A DNA stretch of 64,000 bases from Paenibacillus sp. FSL R5-0341. GTDB taxonomy: Bacteria; Bacillota; Bacilli; Paenibacillales; Paenibacillaceae. The notes under the pieces were generated by a model that made no database searches, had not been told where the DNA came from, and saw only the letters and a list, made by a program, of their open reading frames with translations. The DNA lies in the NCBI RefSeq assembly GCF_037975235.1, contig NZ_CP150241.1:4154001-4218000 (forward strand). The letters run 5' to 3'. Position 1 is the stretch's first letter; each line of letters starts with the position of its first letter. A program made the position numbers and the translations under genes. This document shows positions 35,646 through 44,970 of this stretch, piece by piece.

Positions 35646-35920
35646 CTTCGCTCCTTTTGACCGATTCCATCCCTCCGCTACCCATCGTCCTCCCGTTTCC
35701 AAACGTTTGAAAGAAATATGCTGGGGAGAGGCAGGAAGGGAATTGAAAGATGAGCTTTTTGGGGTTATTTTGCTCAAAATTCAATGACTCTTGAAGTTGT
35801 CTTCTGGAGCCGTCTTAGAATATAACTGTGTAGAAAATTGGAGACAATGGTGCACGCTTCGCTTCTTCAGGTCTAATCTGCAGCCTGCGTTGCTTGTGTA
35901 TCCTTAGTTGAACCATCACG
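35646..35920. repeat. 275-bp tandem repeat, copy 2, with partial third copy to 35939
   Basis: The second full unit. A third begins at 35921 (TTTCGCTCCTTTTGACCGA) at the same 275-base period but loses similarity after about 19 bases. Shared pieces with copy 1 include GTTGCTT(A/G)TGTATCCTTAG. The unit contains GC-rich and AT-rich halves and no open frame kept in both copies. Confidence 0.85.
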
Positions 35921-35978
35921 TTTCGCTCCTTTTGACCGACTTGAGGCGCAACCGAGCCCGGAGCATTTTGTTACATAT

Positions 35979-36003
35979 CAAAAAAGTCGCCGTATGGGCG
36001 ACT
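35979..36003 (-). terminator. Terminator after the AraC-type regulator
   Basis: AGTCGCC and GGCGACT around a five-base loop, then six T on the minus strand. Confidence 0.85.
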
Positions 36004-36048
36004 CTTGGGATTGGTAGATAGGCTCACGAATCAATCATGAATAATAAC

Positions 36049-36957
36049 TCAGTAATTCTGTTCTTTTTCTCTTTTGTTCAATTCCCTTCTAAATCGTAGA
36101 GGGGTTGCATTCATTGTTTTACGGAATTGGTTGATGTAATAACTCGTGCTGTTAAAACCGACCTCATAGGCGATTTCAGTAATGCTGAGCTTGGAAATTT
36201 GCAATAGTTCAATGCTTCTTTGAATGCGGTACTCGATCACATATTGCATGGGTGTAGTTTTCAGAATTTGCTTGAAATAACGGCATGTCTCCGATCGACT
36301 TAACTGTCCGGCCTTTGCAATATCTTCCAGCTTAATTGGATCGGCATAGTTGAGATTAATCCATTGCAACATGTCTTTCATTCGGTTGTTTCTGCTCATC
36401 TCTGATGGATCATGTTCCAGGGAATATCCGTTCATAATCAGCAGTTTCCACATATTCAGCACCGAAGAAGCAACATTCACTTCGTAAAAAGGAACTTGTT
36501 GCACTAGCTCCTTTCTAATCCGTGCAATAGCATTCAGGATCTGTTCTCCCCAAGCGTTAGCTCTTTCGATATACAGAAAAGGCAAATTAGTTGCTGTTAC
36601 ATATGGATGTACGTACTTTATATACAAATCCGAAGGCATGATAACATGTGGGGACAAATTCAGGCATAAATAAATGCAGTTCTCGCTCACACCATGATCT
36701 TCGGCCATATGCATTATTCCACTGTTGATAAAAATCCCGTCACCTTTGGACAAAATCATCTTTTGATCGTTGATATGGAACAACGCCGTGCCCTGAAGAA
36801 CGGCAACGAACTGCAATTCATCATGCCAGTGGAGAGGAATATGTCCGTGAACATTCTGAACAATGGTTGTCTCATAACAGGCTATAGATAATGTATCGGT
36901 ACGGTGTTGCGTCATTTCTTTCAAATGTTGATCAATGATAAATTCGATTTTCCGCAT
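36049..36957 (-). CDS. AraC family transcriptional regulator
   Basis: 302 residues from ATG 36957 (an in-frame ATG nine bases upstream is possible). The N-terminal cupin (HIPLHWHDELQFVAVLQGTALFHINDQ) is a ligand-sensing domain. Residues about 200-300 contain two helix-turn-helix motifs: KLEDIAKAGQLSRSETCRYFKQ and SITEIAYEVGFNSTSYYINQFRK. It is divergent from the EamA transporter with about 108 bp between starts, so it probably controls that gene and itself. Ligand unknown. Confidence 0.88.
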   Translation of the reverse strand: MRKIEFIIDQHLKEMTQHRTDTLSIACYETTIVQNVHGHIPLHWHDELQFVAVLQGTALFHINDQKMILSKGDGIFINSGIMHMAEDHGVSENCIYLCLNLSPHVIMPSDLYIKYVHPYVTATNLPFLYIERANAWGEQILNAIARIRKELVQQVPFYEVNVASSVLNMWKLLIMNGYSLEHDPSEMSRNNRMKDMLQWINLNYADPIKLEDIAKAGQLSRSETCRYFKQILKTTPMQYVIEYRIQRSIELLQISKLSITEIAYEVGFNSTSYYINQFRKTMNATPLRFRRELNKREKEQNY

Positions 36958-37065
36958 GGCCCTCATCTCAATATAGTTATATTTTTAAGTGTAATATTGA
37001 TATTAATGTACCGCATTTCTCCTTAATATAACACTATTCTTATATTTAAGGTGAGGCGAACAAGA

Positions 37066-37995
37066 ATGACAACTTCTGCAAAATCCAAAATTTCAGGCAT
37101 CGTACTCGTTCTGACGGGAGCCATCTGCTGGGGCATTGGGGGGACGGTATCTCAAAAACTGTTTCAACTGGATGGAATTGAGGTCAATTGGTATGTCACT
37201 GTACGATTGTTGATTGCTGGGTTACTATTACTGGTTATTCAATCGTTTACAAAAGGACGATTTCAGATTTTTGATGTGTGGAGAAATAAAAAAACGGCTG
37301 GACAGCTAATCATTTTCGGATTGGTGGGCATGCTTGCCGTCCAGTATACGTACATGGCATCCATTAAACACGGCAATTCAGCGGTAGCTACACTCCTGCA
37401 ATACCTGTCCCCTGTCATGATCATGATTTACATCGCACTCCGTAAGCAGTCTGTCCTTACACGCAATGACCTTGCATGCGCCGTTCTGGCTCTCGGTGGG
37501 TGTTTTCTCCTACTGACGAACGGCTCACTCACGCAGTTATCTGTCTCCTGGCTCGCAGTGATGTGGGGCATATTATCCGGGGTTTCAGCTGCGTTTTATA
37601 CGCTGTATGCCGTGCAACTGATTAAAAAGTTCGATTCACTTGTTGTGGTCGGCTGGGCTATGATCATCGCTGGTTTGGGAATGAGTTTTATTCACCCGCC
37701 CTGGAAAATGAATTTTGCTAGCATCACGCTCGAAACCTACGGTTATTTGATATTTACAATCCTTTTTGGAACCATGATTGCTTTTTGGTTTTATATTGCG
37801 AGTCTCAAAAGTCTTACACCCAAGGAAACTAGCCTGCTCGGGAGCGCAGAGCCCCTAGCTGCTGTCGGAACAACCGTTATATGGCTCCATGAACCTTTTG
37901 GCTTCTATCAATGGATTGGTATGGCATGTATTCTTGGCATGATGCTGGTCATGCAGTCCAATCGTTCGGGATCTCCCCGTACTAACAACAAATAA
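37066..37995 (+). CDS. EamA/DMT family transporter
   Basis: 309 residues from ATG 37066, eight bases after GGTGAGG. Ten hydrophobic segments in two EamA halves; [16 protein letters not shown] in the first and [18 protein letters not shown] opening the second; the end [33 protein letters not shown] is typical of drug/metabolite exporters of the YdcZ/RhaT-like group. It is a probable exporter of an amino acid or amine. Its divergent AraC regulator suggests induction by the substrate. It ends convergent with sigF. Confidence 0.88.
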   Translation: MTTSAKSKISGIVLVLTGAICWGIGGTVSQKLFQLDGIEVNWYVTVRLLIAGLLLLVIQSFTKGRFQIFDVWRNKKTAGQLIIFGLVGMLAVQYTYMASIKHGNSAVATLLQYLSPVMIMIYIALRKQSVLTRNDLACAVLALGGCFLLLTNGSLTQLSVSWLAVMWGILSGVSAAFYTLYAVQLIKKFDSLVVVGWAMIIAGLGMSFIHPPWKMNFASITLETYGYLIFTILFGTMIAFWFYIASLKSLTPKETSLLGSAEPLAAVGTTVIWLHEPFGFYQWIGMACILGMMLVMQSNRSGSPRTNNK

Positions 37996-38080
37996 CCTCC
38001 CTCGCCGTAATGCGCGATAGAAGGTTGTTAGTTGTCGTATATTGGTGTATAAACGCCAATACTGTTGTTGCAATCCCGAA

Positions 38081-38836
38081 TCACTGCGCGATCTGGTCGC
38101 GAATGGATTGCAGTATTTTTTTCTCCAGACGTGATACCTGCACCTGAGATATACCCAGCCTGCTCGCAACCTCGGACTGCGTCTGATCCCGGTAATACCG
38201 CAGATAGACGATTAACCGCTCCCGTTCGCTGAGACCACCGATGGCTTCGTTTAACGCCAGTTTGTCAAACCAACGTTCCTGAGACTCGTCGGCAATCTGG
38301 TCCATTAACGTAATGGGATCTCCGTCATTCTCGAATACCGTCTCATGGATGGAGGTCGGTGGTTTGTTCGCTTCCTGGGCAAATACGACTTCCTCCGGGG
38401 TCACCCCCAGCTCTGCCGCTACTTCCTTGATCGTTGGCAGACGATCCAGATGTTTGGACAGTTCGTCCCTTTTTTTGCGGACTTTATTCGCCATCTCTTT
38501 CAGTGAACGACTGACCTTCAGGGTACCGTCATCCCGCAGGAATCGCTGGATTTCTCCGATGATCATCGGCACCGCGTAGGTCGAGAACTTCACGTCATAA
38601 CTGAGATCGAATTTGTCCACTGACTTGAGCAGGCCGATACAACCAATCTGGAACAGATCTTCCGGGTCATATCCCCTGTTCATAAAACGCTGTACGACGG
38701 ACCAGACGAGTCTGATGTTGCAGTTCACCAGCGTATCCCGTGAGACATGGTCACCCGACTGACTGAGCGCAATCAGCCGTTTGACCTCGGCATCGTCCAA
38801 ATAGGTCTGTGAAGATGGTTTCACTTCAGCATCCAT
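38081..38836 (-). CDS. sigF: RNA polymerase sporulation sigma factor SigF
   Basis: 251 residues. Region 2 (DTLVNCNIRLVWSVVQRFMNRGYDPEDLFQIGCIGLLKSVDKFDLSYDVKFSTYAVPMIIGEIQ), region 3 (VSRSLKEMANKVRKKRDEL) and region 4 (SEVASRLGISQVQVSRLEKKIL) are all present. Forespore-specific sigma factor, held inactive by SpoIIAB. It is third in the spoIIA operon with 14 bp after spoIIAB. Confidence 0.97.
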   Translation of the reverse strand: MDAEVKPSSQTYLDDAEVKRLIALSQSGDHVSRDTLVNCNIRLVWSVVQRFMNRGYDPEDLFQIGCIGLLKSVDKFDLSYDVKFSTYAVPMIIGEIQRFLRDDGTLKVSRSLKEMANKVRKKRDELSKHLDRLPTIKEVAAELGVTPEEVVFAQEANKPPTSIHETVFENDGDPITLMDQIADESQERWFDKLALNEAIGGLSERERLIVYLRYYRDQTQSEVASRLGISQVQVSRLEKKILQSIRDQIAQ

Positions 38837-38850
38837 AAGAACACCAACCC

Positions 38851-39306
38851 CTAATTATACAATGCTTTCTTGGATTCAATCCTTTTCTTCATCTTGATGG
38901 AGGTGCCTCTGCCGGGCTCACTGCTGACTTCGAATTCATCCATGAAGTTTTCCATAATGGTGAAGCCCATGCCCGACCGCTCAAGTTCGGGTTTGGACGT
39001 ATATAGCGGCTGTTTGGCCAGTTCAAGATCTTCGATTCCTTCACCGCGGTCTTCCACAATAATGGTAATCATGTCTTCCCGAATCTCGGCCTGGATGGAC
39101 ACAACACCTTCGGAGTTATTGTTGTATCCGTGGATGATGCTGTTGGTTACGGCTTCGGAAATGACCGTCTTCAGGTCACTGAGCTCGTCCATCGTTGGAT
39201 CAAGCTGGGAGATAAACGCAGCAACGGTTACCCGTGCAAACGACTCATTCTCTGACTTGGCCGCGAATTGCAGATTCATGAAATTTGTCCCTGTTCCTTC
39301 ATTCAT
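38851..39306 (-). CDS. spoIIAB: Anti-sigma F factor / serine kinase
   Basis: 151 residues; the ATG follows GGAGGTCGTCTC. GHKL ATPase motifs: [11 protein letters not shown] (N box), VEDRGEGI (G1), [15 protein letters not shown] (G2) and [10 protein letters not shown]. It binds SigF or phosphorylates SpoIIAA. The start overlaps the spoIIAA stop by four bases, so translation is coupled. Confidence 0.97.
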   Translation of the reverse strand: MNEGTGTNFMNLQFAAKSENESFARVTVAAFISQLDPTMDELSDLKTVISEAVTNSIIHGYNNNSEGVVSIQAEIREDMITIIVEDRGEGIEDLELAKQPLYTSKPELERSGMGFTIMENFMDEFEVSSEPGRGTSIKMKKRIESKKALYN

Positions 39307-39656
39307 GAGACGACCTCCAGACCTGAGAGAGCAGTTCCCTCATTTTCGTATATCGGCATAATCTTGAACAAACCCGACATTTCCAGCAAACGGTACACTG
39401 GCGAATTGACGTCACAGACCACCATCTTGCCGCCTTTATTCTTAATGAGCTTGTATCTTCCCAAAATGACACCCAGACCCGAACTGTCCATAAATTGCAG
39501 ATCTTTCAGGCTGAGTACGAGATGCTCGCTTTGTCTCCGCTGAATGGCTTCATCCATCTGCATCCGTACCATGTCAGCTGTATGGTGATCCAGCTCCCCG
39601 GATAATCGTACAATCAGAATCCCGCGATGGTGTTCCATTTCCACATGCAAGTTCAC
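39303..39656 (-). CDS. spoIIAA: Anti-sigma F factor antagonist
   Basis: 117 residues, GTG start. STAS domain with the phosphorylated serine in [15 protein letters not shown] (S58/S59). The dephosphorylated form takes SpoIIAB off SigF. First gene of the triad; a sigma-H-like promoter lies upstream. Confidence 0.97.
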   Translation of the reverse strand: MNLHVEMEHHRGILIVRLSGELDHHTADMVRMQMDEAIQRRQSEHLVLSLKDLQFMDSSGLGVILGRYKLIKNKGGKMVVCDVNSPVYRLLEMSGLFKIMPIYENEGTALSGLEVVS

Positions 39657-39688
39657 GTTTGCTCACTCTCCTCCCTGTCTTGAACAAG

Positions 39689-39717
39689 GATTTCTACGCT
39701 TCCGAAGGCTTTTCCTG
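39689..39717 (-). promoter_or_regulatory. Possible sigma-H promoter of the spoIIA genes
   Basis: Minus strand GCAGGAAAA, then 15 bases, then GAAAT. This resembles the sigma-H pattern AGGAWWT/GAAT. The spoIIA operon of B. subtilis is read by sigma-H, and the place 35-65 bases before spoIIAA fits. Confidence 0.4.
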
Positions 39718-39799
39718 CCCCCCGACAAAACTAGAAGAAAACCCCTATTTAACTACAAAATATGTTCGAAGAATGCGTGCATCTCGCAGAAATCGCCGT

Positions 39800-40975
39800 T
39801 TAGTCAAACAGGTTGGACGTCGTCCGCTTGAATAGCTTCCACCAGCCAGCCTTATTCACATCCTGCGGAGCCTGAATGTCGAACTCCTTAATCACTTCGT
39901 TGCCCTGGTAGACCACGAGTTTACCTATACTTTGCCCGGCTTTGATGGGAGCTTTCAATTCTTTGGCAACCAGCAATTCATGCCGGATGTCGTTGGATTT
40001 GGCTCCTTTGCGCATCAGCACACTATAATTTTGCGTGGCATTTAGAGGCAATTCGGCAACTTCACCTTTTTCGATCTTCAGACTGCCCAGCAGATCCCCT
40101 GCCTTGTAGAGCGCCTTCATCGTATATTGGCTAAACGCATAGTCAAACATCGAAGATACCTCACTGTTCCGTGTTTTGGTATTTGGTTCACCAAGTACCA
40201 CGGAAACGACACGCAATCCATCTTTGGACGCCGTTGCAGACAAGCAGAATTTCGCTTCGGAAGTGTAACCTGTTTTCAAACCGTCTGCCCCTTGATAAAA
40301 ACGAACCAGCTTGTTGGTGTTAACCAGCCAGAATGGCTTTTCCGTATCTTTGCGAAGGTAATCCTGATATGCACCGGTGTACTTCGTAATCCCGGAATGT
40401 TTCAACAGTTCACGGCTCATGACGGCAATATCATGGGCGGAAGAATAATGATTATCGACCGGCAGACCGTTACAGTTGGCAAAATGAGTATCCTTCATGC
40501 CAAGCTCCTTCGCACGCTCATTCATCAGCTGTACAAAGGCTTCTTCCGAGCCAGCGATCTTCTCAGCCATAGCTACCGAGGCATCATTGCCCGAAGCCAT
40601 CGCGATCCCTTTTAACATATCATCAACTGTCATTTCTTCCCCAGGCTCCAGGAAGATCTGCGAACCGCCCATCGAAGCTGCATATTCGCTCGCTCTTACT
40701 TTGTCCGTCAGCTTCAGCTTGCCTGAGTCGATCGCTTCGATCGTAAGCAGCATGGTCATAATTTTTGTAATGCTCGCCGGAGGCAGCTGATCATGACTGT
40801 TTTTCTCATAAATGACCGTTCCCGTGTCTGCATCCATTAAGATCGCAGAGCGCGCCGACGGGGCCAGATCAGTTCCTTCCGCTGCCTTCGGTGTTTCTTC
40901 AGCTAATGCCGTTGATGCCAAAAGGGACAGCAGGATACAAAGGGTCATGAACGATGCCATTATTCTTTTCTTCAC
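39800..40975 (-). CDS. dacF: D-alanyl-D-alanine carboxypeptidase DacF
   Basis: 391 residues. Signal peptide 1-25 ending STALA. Active-site motifs S68-I-T-K71, S128-G-N130 and K234-T-G236; C-terminal PBP5-type domain from about 275 and a short amphipathic end (WWKLFKRTTSNLFD) for membrane attachment. It trims the pentapeptide of the spore cortex or germ-cell wall. It lies upstream of spoIIAA, as in B. subtilis, and is probably sporulation-expressed. Confidence 0.95.
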   Translation of the reverse strand: MKKRIMASFMTLCILLSLLASTALAEETPKAAEGTDLAPSARSAILMDADTGTVIYEKNSHDQLPPASITKIMTMLLTIEAIDSGKLKLTDKVRASEYAASMGGSQIFLEPGEEMTVDDMLKGIAMASGNDASVAMAEKIAGSEEAFVQLMNERAKELGMKDTHFANCNGLPVDNHYSSAHDIAVMSRELLKHSGITKYTGAYQDYLRKDTEKPFWLVNTNKLVRFYQGADGLKTGYTSEAKFCLSATASKDGLRVVSVVLGEPNTKTRNSEVSSMFDYAFSQYTMKALYKAGDLLGSLKIEKGEVAELPLNATQNYSVLMRKGAKSNDIRHELLVAKELKAPIKAGQSIGKLVVYQGNEVIKEFDIQAPQDVNKAGWWKLFKRTTSNLFD

Positions 40976-41159
40976 AAGTTTACCTCCTCAAATGACTTGC
41001 TTACTGCATGTTCCATGCATGTACTGCTAATCATTGTCGGCCCGTTTCCAGTAAATTATTCCATGTAAAGCATGATTTCCCGAACTTTTATTGAAAATGT
41101 GGTCAAAGCTAAAAAATGCACTGCACTCAACGAATGAGTAACCGTACGTTTAACACAAC

Positions 41160-41209
41160 AAAAAAAAAGGTTACCTCCCGATGATTTCTCATACGGAAAG
41201 GTAACCTTC
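41160..41209 (-). terminator. Terminator after pupG
   Basis: AAGGTTACC and GGTAACCTT arms around a 24-base loop, followed by nine T on the minus strand. Confidence 0.85.
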
Positions 41210-41225
41210 TCTACTCATATCTAGC

Positions 41226-42050
41226 TTACATTTGCGGAATAACAGCCAATACCAGCGCTAGGAAAGACTCACGAACACGTTCCGTCGTTTCCATTACCTC
41301 ATCATGTGACAGCGGCTGGTCCAAAATTCCGGCAGCCATGTTGCTGATACAGGAAATACCGAGCACTTCCAGACCTGCATGGCGTGCCACGATCACTTCA
41401 GATACAGTGGACATGCCCACTGCGTCTGCGCCCAATGTACGCAGCATTTTGATCTCTGCCGGTGTCTCGTAGTTCGGACCAAGCATACCTGCATATACCC
41501 CTTCACGTACGTTAAAACCTTGTGATGCAGCCGTATCCTTCGCCAGCGCGCGCAAACGACGGCTGTAGGCTTCCGACAGATCCGGGAAACGTACGCCCAG
41601 TGCAGCGTCATTTGGTCCGATCAGTGGATTTTTGCCTGTAAGATTCAAGTGATCCGAGATCAACATCAAGTCTCCAGCTTCATACGACGTATTCACGCCA
41701 CCTGCAGCATTCGTTACAAGCAGGCTACTTACACCCAGTTCCTTCATAACACGTACCGGGAAGGCTGTCAGTTCCGGACCATATCCTTCATACATGTGGA
41801 AGCGGCCTTTCATCATCACCACTGGACGACCTTTGATGGTTCCGACCAATAGTTCACCTTCATGTCCTTCTACTGTGGACACTGGAAAATACGGAATATC
41901 CTGATAAGCGATACTTACGCCATCTTCAATCAGTTCTGCCAGTACGCCAAGACCCGAACCCAAAATCAAACCGACTTCTGGCTTGATGGAGCTTTTGCTT
42001 TGAATATAAGATGCTGCTTCCGAAATCATTTGTTGGTTTAGTGCTGTCAT
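41226..42050 (-). CDS. pupG: Purine-nucleoside phosphorylase
   Basis: 274 residues. Trimeric PNP motifs: VGLILGSGLGVLAELIED (phosphate loop), VMMKGRFHMYEGY, LLVTNAAGGVNTSYEAGDLMLISDHLNLTG, GPNYETPAEI and DAVGMSTVSEVIVARHAGL. It releases free purines from guanosine and inosine. It lies between xerD and dacF; B. subtilis has drm in between, which is missing here. The start follows GAGGAACATACATCGC. Confidence 0.96.
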   Translation of the reverse strand: MTALNQQMISEAASYIQSKSSIKPEVGLILGSGLGVLAELIEDGVSIAYQDIPYFPVSTVEGHEGELLVGTIKGRPVVMMKGRFHMYEGYGPELTAFPVRVMKELGVSSLLVTNAAGGVNTSYEAGDLMLISDHLNLTGKNPLIGPNDAALGVRFPDLSEAYSRRLRALAKDTAASQGFNVREGVYAGMLGPNYETPAEIKMLRTLGADAVGMSTVSEVIVARHAGLEVLGISCISNMAAGILDQPLSHDEVMETTERVRESFLALVLAVIPQM

Positions 42051-42179
42051 GCGATGTATGTTCCTCCTTGAGTTGAAACGATCCGTCTTATGTATAACGG
42101 CGTTTAGATGTATTCAATTTATTTTATCCTAAATCGTCCCAATGTTCCGCATTTATTTGTGAATGCCCTGCGTCAAAAT

Positions 42180-43070
42180 CTATCTTGCCCTCGGATGATG
42201 GGTTTCATAGATTTCTTTCATGGTTTTGCGACCATGATTGCCATATTGTTGTCCAGGCTGCTCCACATGACCCAACATGTCTTGAACCGCACGTGTATCC
42301 GCCCCATTGGCAATCAGGTGTGCCGCAAACGAATGACGCAGCGTATGCGGCGTAATTTCTTCCGAAATCCCTGCATCCACCGCCGCTTTTTTGAGCAGCT
42401 TCCAGAAGCCTTGCCGGGTTAAACGTCTGCCAGACACATTCACGAACAGTGCGTGCTCGTCCGAATCGGTTTTGAGCAACTGATTGCGGAATTCCTCCAC
42501 ATACACACTTGCCCAATGTGCAGCTGGTGCACCGATGGGCAGAATGCGTTCCTTGCCTGCCCCACCGCATCGTATAAAGCGCATGCCAGGCTGTACATCC
42601 CGAATGTCGAGCGCAATCAGTTCAGAGACCCGAATACCTGTAGCATACAATAGCTCAAGCATCGCTCGATCTCTCACACCCTGCGGCAAACGAATATCAG
42701 GCGCTGTCAGCAGTTGTTCGATCTCAGGGATGGTTAACACCTGTGGAGGCGTCTTATCCGCCTTGGGAGCTTCCACATCGAACGTAGGGTCCTGTATAAT
42801 ATCACCCCGGCGCATCAAAAAATGAAAGTAGGAGCGCAGAGATACGATGCTGCGGGCAATCGTTGCATTGGCACGTCCTGCCTGTTTGAGTTGACCTGCA
42901 AACAGGACGACATGCGTACGTCTGACCTGATCGGCTTCGCGTATGCCATATTCCTTATCTGCAAATTCAATGAACTTGTCCACGTCTCGGAGATACGATT
43001 CAAGTGTGCTGCTAGACATCCCTTTATCATCTTCCAAGTATAAGGCATAGGCGTGTATCGTCTGTTTCAT
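42180..43070 (-). CDS. xerD: Tyrosine recombinase XerD-like
   Basis: 296 residues from ATG 43070 behind GAGGAG. N-terminal SAM-like core-binding domain; catalytic set: Arg in YATGIRVSEL, Lys in GGAGKERILPIG, His/Arg in PHTLRHSFAAHL, His in DMLGHV. The tyrosine is in GQQYGNHGRKT, where most XerD have a TT-x-x-YTHV block. The spacing from Y to RKT is kept but the segment before it is one residue short and unlike the family. XerD resolves chromosome dimers at dif. The neighbours (fur, yqzK, pupG) match ripX/xerD of B. subtilis. Confidence 0.85.
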   Translation of the reverse strand: MKQTIHAYALYLEDDKGMSSSTLESYLRDVDKFIEFADKEYGIREADQVRRTHVVLFAGQLKQAGRANATIARSIVSLRSYFHFLMRRGDIIQDPTFDVEAPKADKTPPQVLTIPEIEQLLTAPDIRLPQGVRDRAMLELLYATGIRVSELIALDIRDVQPGMRFIRCGGAGKERILPIGAPAAHWASVYVEEFRNQLLKTDSDEHALFVNVSGRRLTRQGFWKLLKKAAVDAGISEEITPHTLRHSFAAHLIANGADTRAVQDMLGHVEQPGQQYGNHGRKTMKEIYETHHPRAR

Positions 43071-43145
43071 GTACAACGCTCCTCAACTGACAGATCTGCC
43101 GCTCCGGCAGACTGCTCCCGTATTTGCATCCCTGGCTGTTCGAAG

Positions 43146-43388
43146 CTACTCCCCGTACCAATAGAACAGACGGAGACGCTCCGCCATCGTAGGACGTCCT
43201 TCTCCATTACCTGGCCAATCCGTTTCCTGAAATACTTTGATCGCATTTCCAGTCGGCATCTGATACTGATCCACAGGTGAGATCCAACCATTGAACAGGT
43301 CCAGAACATGATAGAACAGATAAACTAATGCAGCAAAAAATATAATAAATCGAATAAAACGGAGCCCTCTCCGCACTGATATAATCAT
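43146..43388 (-). CDS. yqzK: YqzK-like small membrane protein (DUF4227)
   Basis: 80 residues from ATG 43388, behind AGGAGGGGG; the longer frame to 43514 is not supported. One membrane helix (FIRFIIFFAALVYLFYHVLDLF) and a C-terminal PTMAERLRLFYWYGE, the pattern of the small protein found between fur and xerD in Bacillus. Function unknown. Confidence 0.85.
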   Translation of the reverse strand: MIISVRRGLRFIRFIIFFAALVYLFYHVLDLFNGWISPVDQYQMPTGNAIKVFQETDWPGNGEGRPTMAERLRLFYWYGE

Positions 43389-43546
43389 GGGCGTGTCCCC
43401 CTCCTGATTCGAATCCGGTATTGTCCTTGAATCAGGGTATGTCCATAAACTCAGGTTTATGCCATTCGGGGTAAACTCCAGATCACTCCGGTGCCAAAAA
43501 AGCTCTCCCGTCAAAACCGCCGGTGAGAGCTTGAAGATATGCTATG

Positions 43547-44014
43547 TTATTCTTCATCTTTGGGTTTCTGTTCATTTTTAGCTTTGCAACGATAACAAAT
43601 TCCATGAAAGTCCAGTCGGTGATCTACTACCGAAAAGTTAAATTCCTGCTCCAAACGCTCTTCAAGCGGTCCAAGCCAGTCTTCACGTATTTCATCCATA
43701 CTTCCGCATTGAACACAGATTAAGTGATGATGGTGATGCTTGGATGTATCTCCGCGCAGATCATAACGCGCTACACCGTCGCCGAAGTTGATTTTCTCTA
43801 CAACATGCAGCTCACTCAGCAGTTCGAGGGTACGGTACACGGTTGCCAGACCGATTTCGGGAGCCTTTTCTTTAACGAGCATGAATACGTCTTCTGCGCT
43901 CAGATGATCTTCTTCATTCTCAAGAAGTACTCTTACGGTGGCTTCCCGCTGGGGCGTTAATTTATATCCTTGGGACTGTAGTTGCTGCTTAATTTTATCG
44001 ATCCGTGCTTCCAT
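43547..44014 (-). CDS. fur: Ferric uptake regulator
   Basis: 155 residues. DNA-binding winged helix (YKLTPQREATVRVLLEN, GLATVYRTLELLSELHVV); metal ligands H93-H97 (the HHHHH run) and two CxxC pairs, C100/C103 and C140/C143. Fe(II)-Fur represses iron-uptake genes; four Fur-box-like sites occur at 59.5-62.4 kb in this window. A good vegetative promoter lies upstream. The C-terminal KNEQKPKDEE is a short charged extension. Confidence 0.96.
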   Translation of the reverse strand: MEARIDKIKQQLQSQGYKLTPQREATVRVLLENEEDHLSAEDVFMLVKEKAPEIGLATVYRTLELLSELHVVEKINFGDGVARYDLRGDTSKHHHHHLICVQCGSMDEIREDWLGPLEERLEQEFNFSVVDHRLDFHGICYRCKAKNEQKPKDEE

Positions 44015-44068
44015 TTTCTCCCTCCCCCTAGGAAATCACTGCACACTGCAACTTAACCCACTCTTTTC

Positions 44069-44098
44069 ATTATAGGGGGAGTGCGTAATTAAAGTCAA
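44069..44098 (-). promoter_or_regulatory. Vegetative promoter of fur
   Basis: TTGACT (44098-44093) and TATAAT (44074-44069) with 18 bases between. It lies about 55 bases before the fur start codon. Confidence 0.8.
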
Positions 44099-44121
44099 CA
44101 TTTTACACTATACGATGCACG

Positions 44122-44751
44122 TTAGGCTGGTAGTAGCATTGGTGTGACCCAGCGCATCATCGCAGGTGTAACCCATGTTTCAAAAGACGCCACGCCGAGC
44201 AGCAGTGCAGCCATGACCAAAGTTAATACTATATATGAAGCAAACGGCCTTTGTCGACCCGGTGTTCGCTGCATCAAAACACGATTACGAATGATGTATA
44301 ACGAGAACGTCATGGCCGCCACACTGCAGATCAGCAGAATCGGAATGACGAACAAATTATGCGGTGCCACGGACACCAGTGCAAACAGCAGACCTTTCCA
44401 GGAATACTGCCCAACAAGGTACCCCACTGTGAATCCAATGAGCACACCTTTCAGAAAATCCAGAACCAGTATACCGGGCAATCCGACGACGGATAAACCC
44501 AAAATAAAGATCAGACCTACCCATTTCAGATGAAGCATGGCAATGTCCCAATATGCTCCCGTCTCAGTCACTTGTGCGCTGTGCTGCACGGTCATGAAGA
44601 AATTGCCGAGATAACCCTCCAGATCCTGACGTTGCTCAAGAGACAGTGCATTGACCATGAGTGCGCCAAAAATGACGCCGACCAGAAACAAGACAGCCAC
44701 GAATACATATAACGAAGTCTGACCTTTAAATGTAAAGTAAGAAGAGCGCAT
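44122..44751 (-). CDS. spoIIM: Stage II sporulation protein M
   Basis: 209 residues from ATG 44751 (12 bases after AAAGGGGA; a TTG at 44787 is an alternative). Five membrane helices; the fold and motifs LHLKWVGLIFILGLSVVGLPGILVLDFLKGVLIGFTVGYL and LFALVSVAPHNLFVIPILL are characteristic. SpoIIM forms the DMP engulfment complex with SpoIID and SpoIIP. Ends just before the fur promoter. Confidence 0.93.
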   Translation of the reverse strand: MRSSYFTFKGQTSLYVFVAVLFLVGVIFGALMVNALSLEQRQDLEGYLGNFFMTVQHSAQVTETGAYWDIAMLHLKWVGLIFILGLSVVGLPGILVLDFLKGVLIGFTVGYLVGQYSWKGLLFALVSVAPHNLFVIPILLICSVAAMTFSLYIIRNRVLMQRTPGRQRPFASYIVLTLVMAALLLGVASFETWVTPAMMRWVTPMLLPA

Positions 44752-44970
44752 ACAAGTACGAGTCCCCTTTCCGGTATCATGCTGCAAGGATTCTCAAATC
44801 CATCCTCATAGTCATTCTTATGAACCGAAACGCACCTGTATGACTTCTTGTCCAGATTGGCTCTACGTGAAGTGAAGCTATATGAGTGGAACCTTGGAGT
44901 ATTACGGGTCACTACGATGACAGAACAACCTTTCGATCGCTGTTATGTGTAAATGTTTAGTTCAATTTAT

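Noticed and set aside
35311..35939. CRISPR array
   Set aside because: Only two long copies with no short constant repeats and unique spacers, and no cas genes.
38005..38075. Terminator between the EamA gene and sigF
   Set aside because: AACCT/AGGTT and TATTGG/CCAATA pairs exist but no T run follows either.
43733..43747. Five-histidine run in Fur as a cloning tag
   Set aside because: It is within the natural metal-binding region of Fur proteins of this group.
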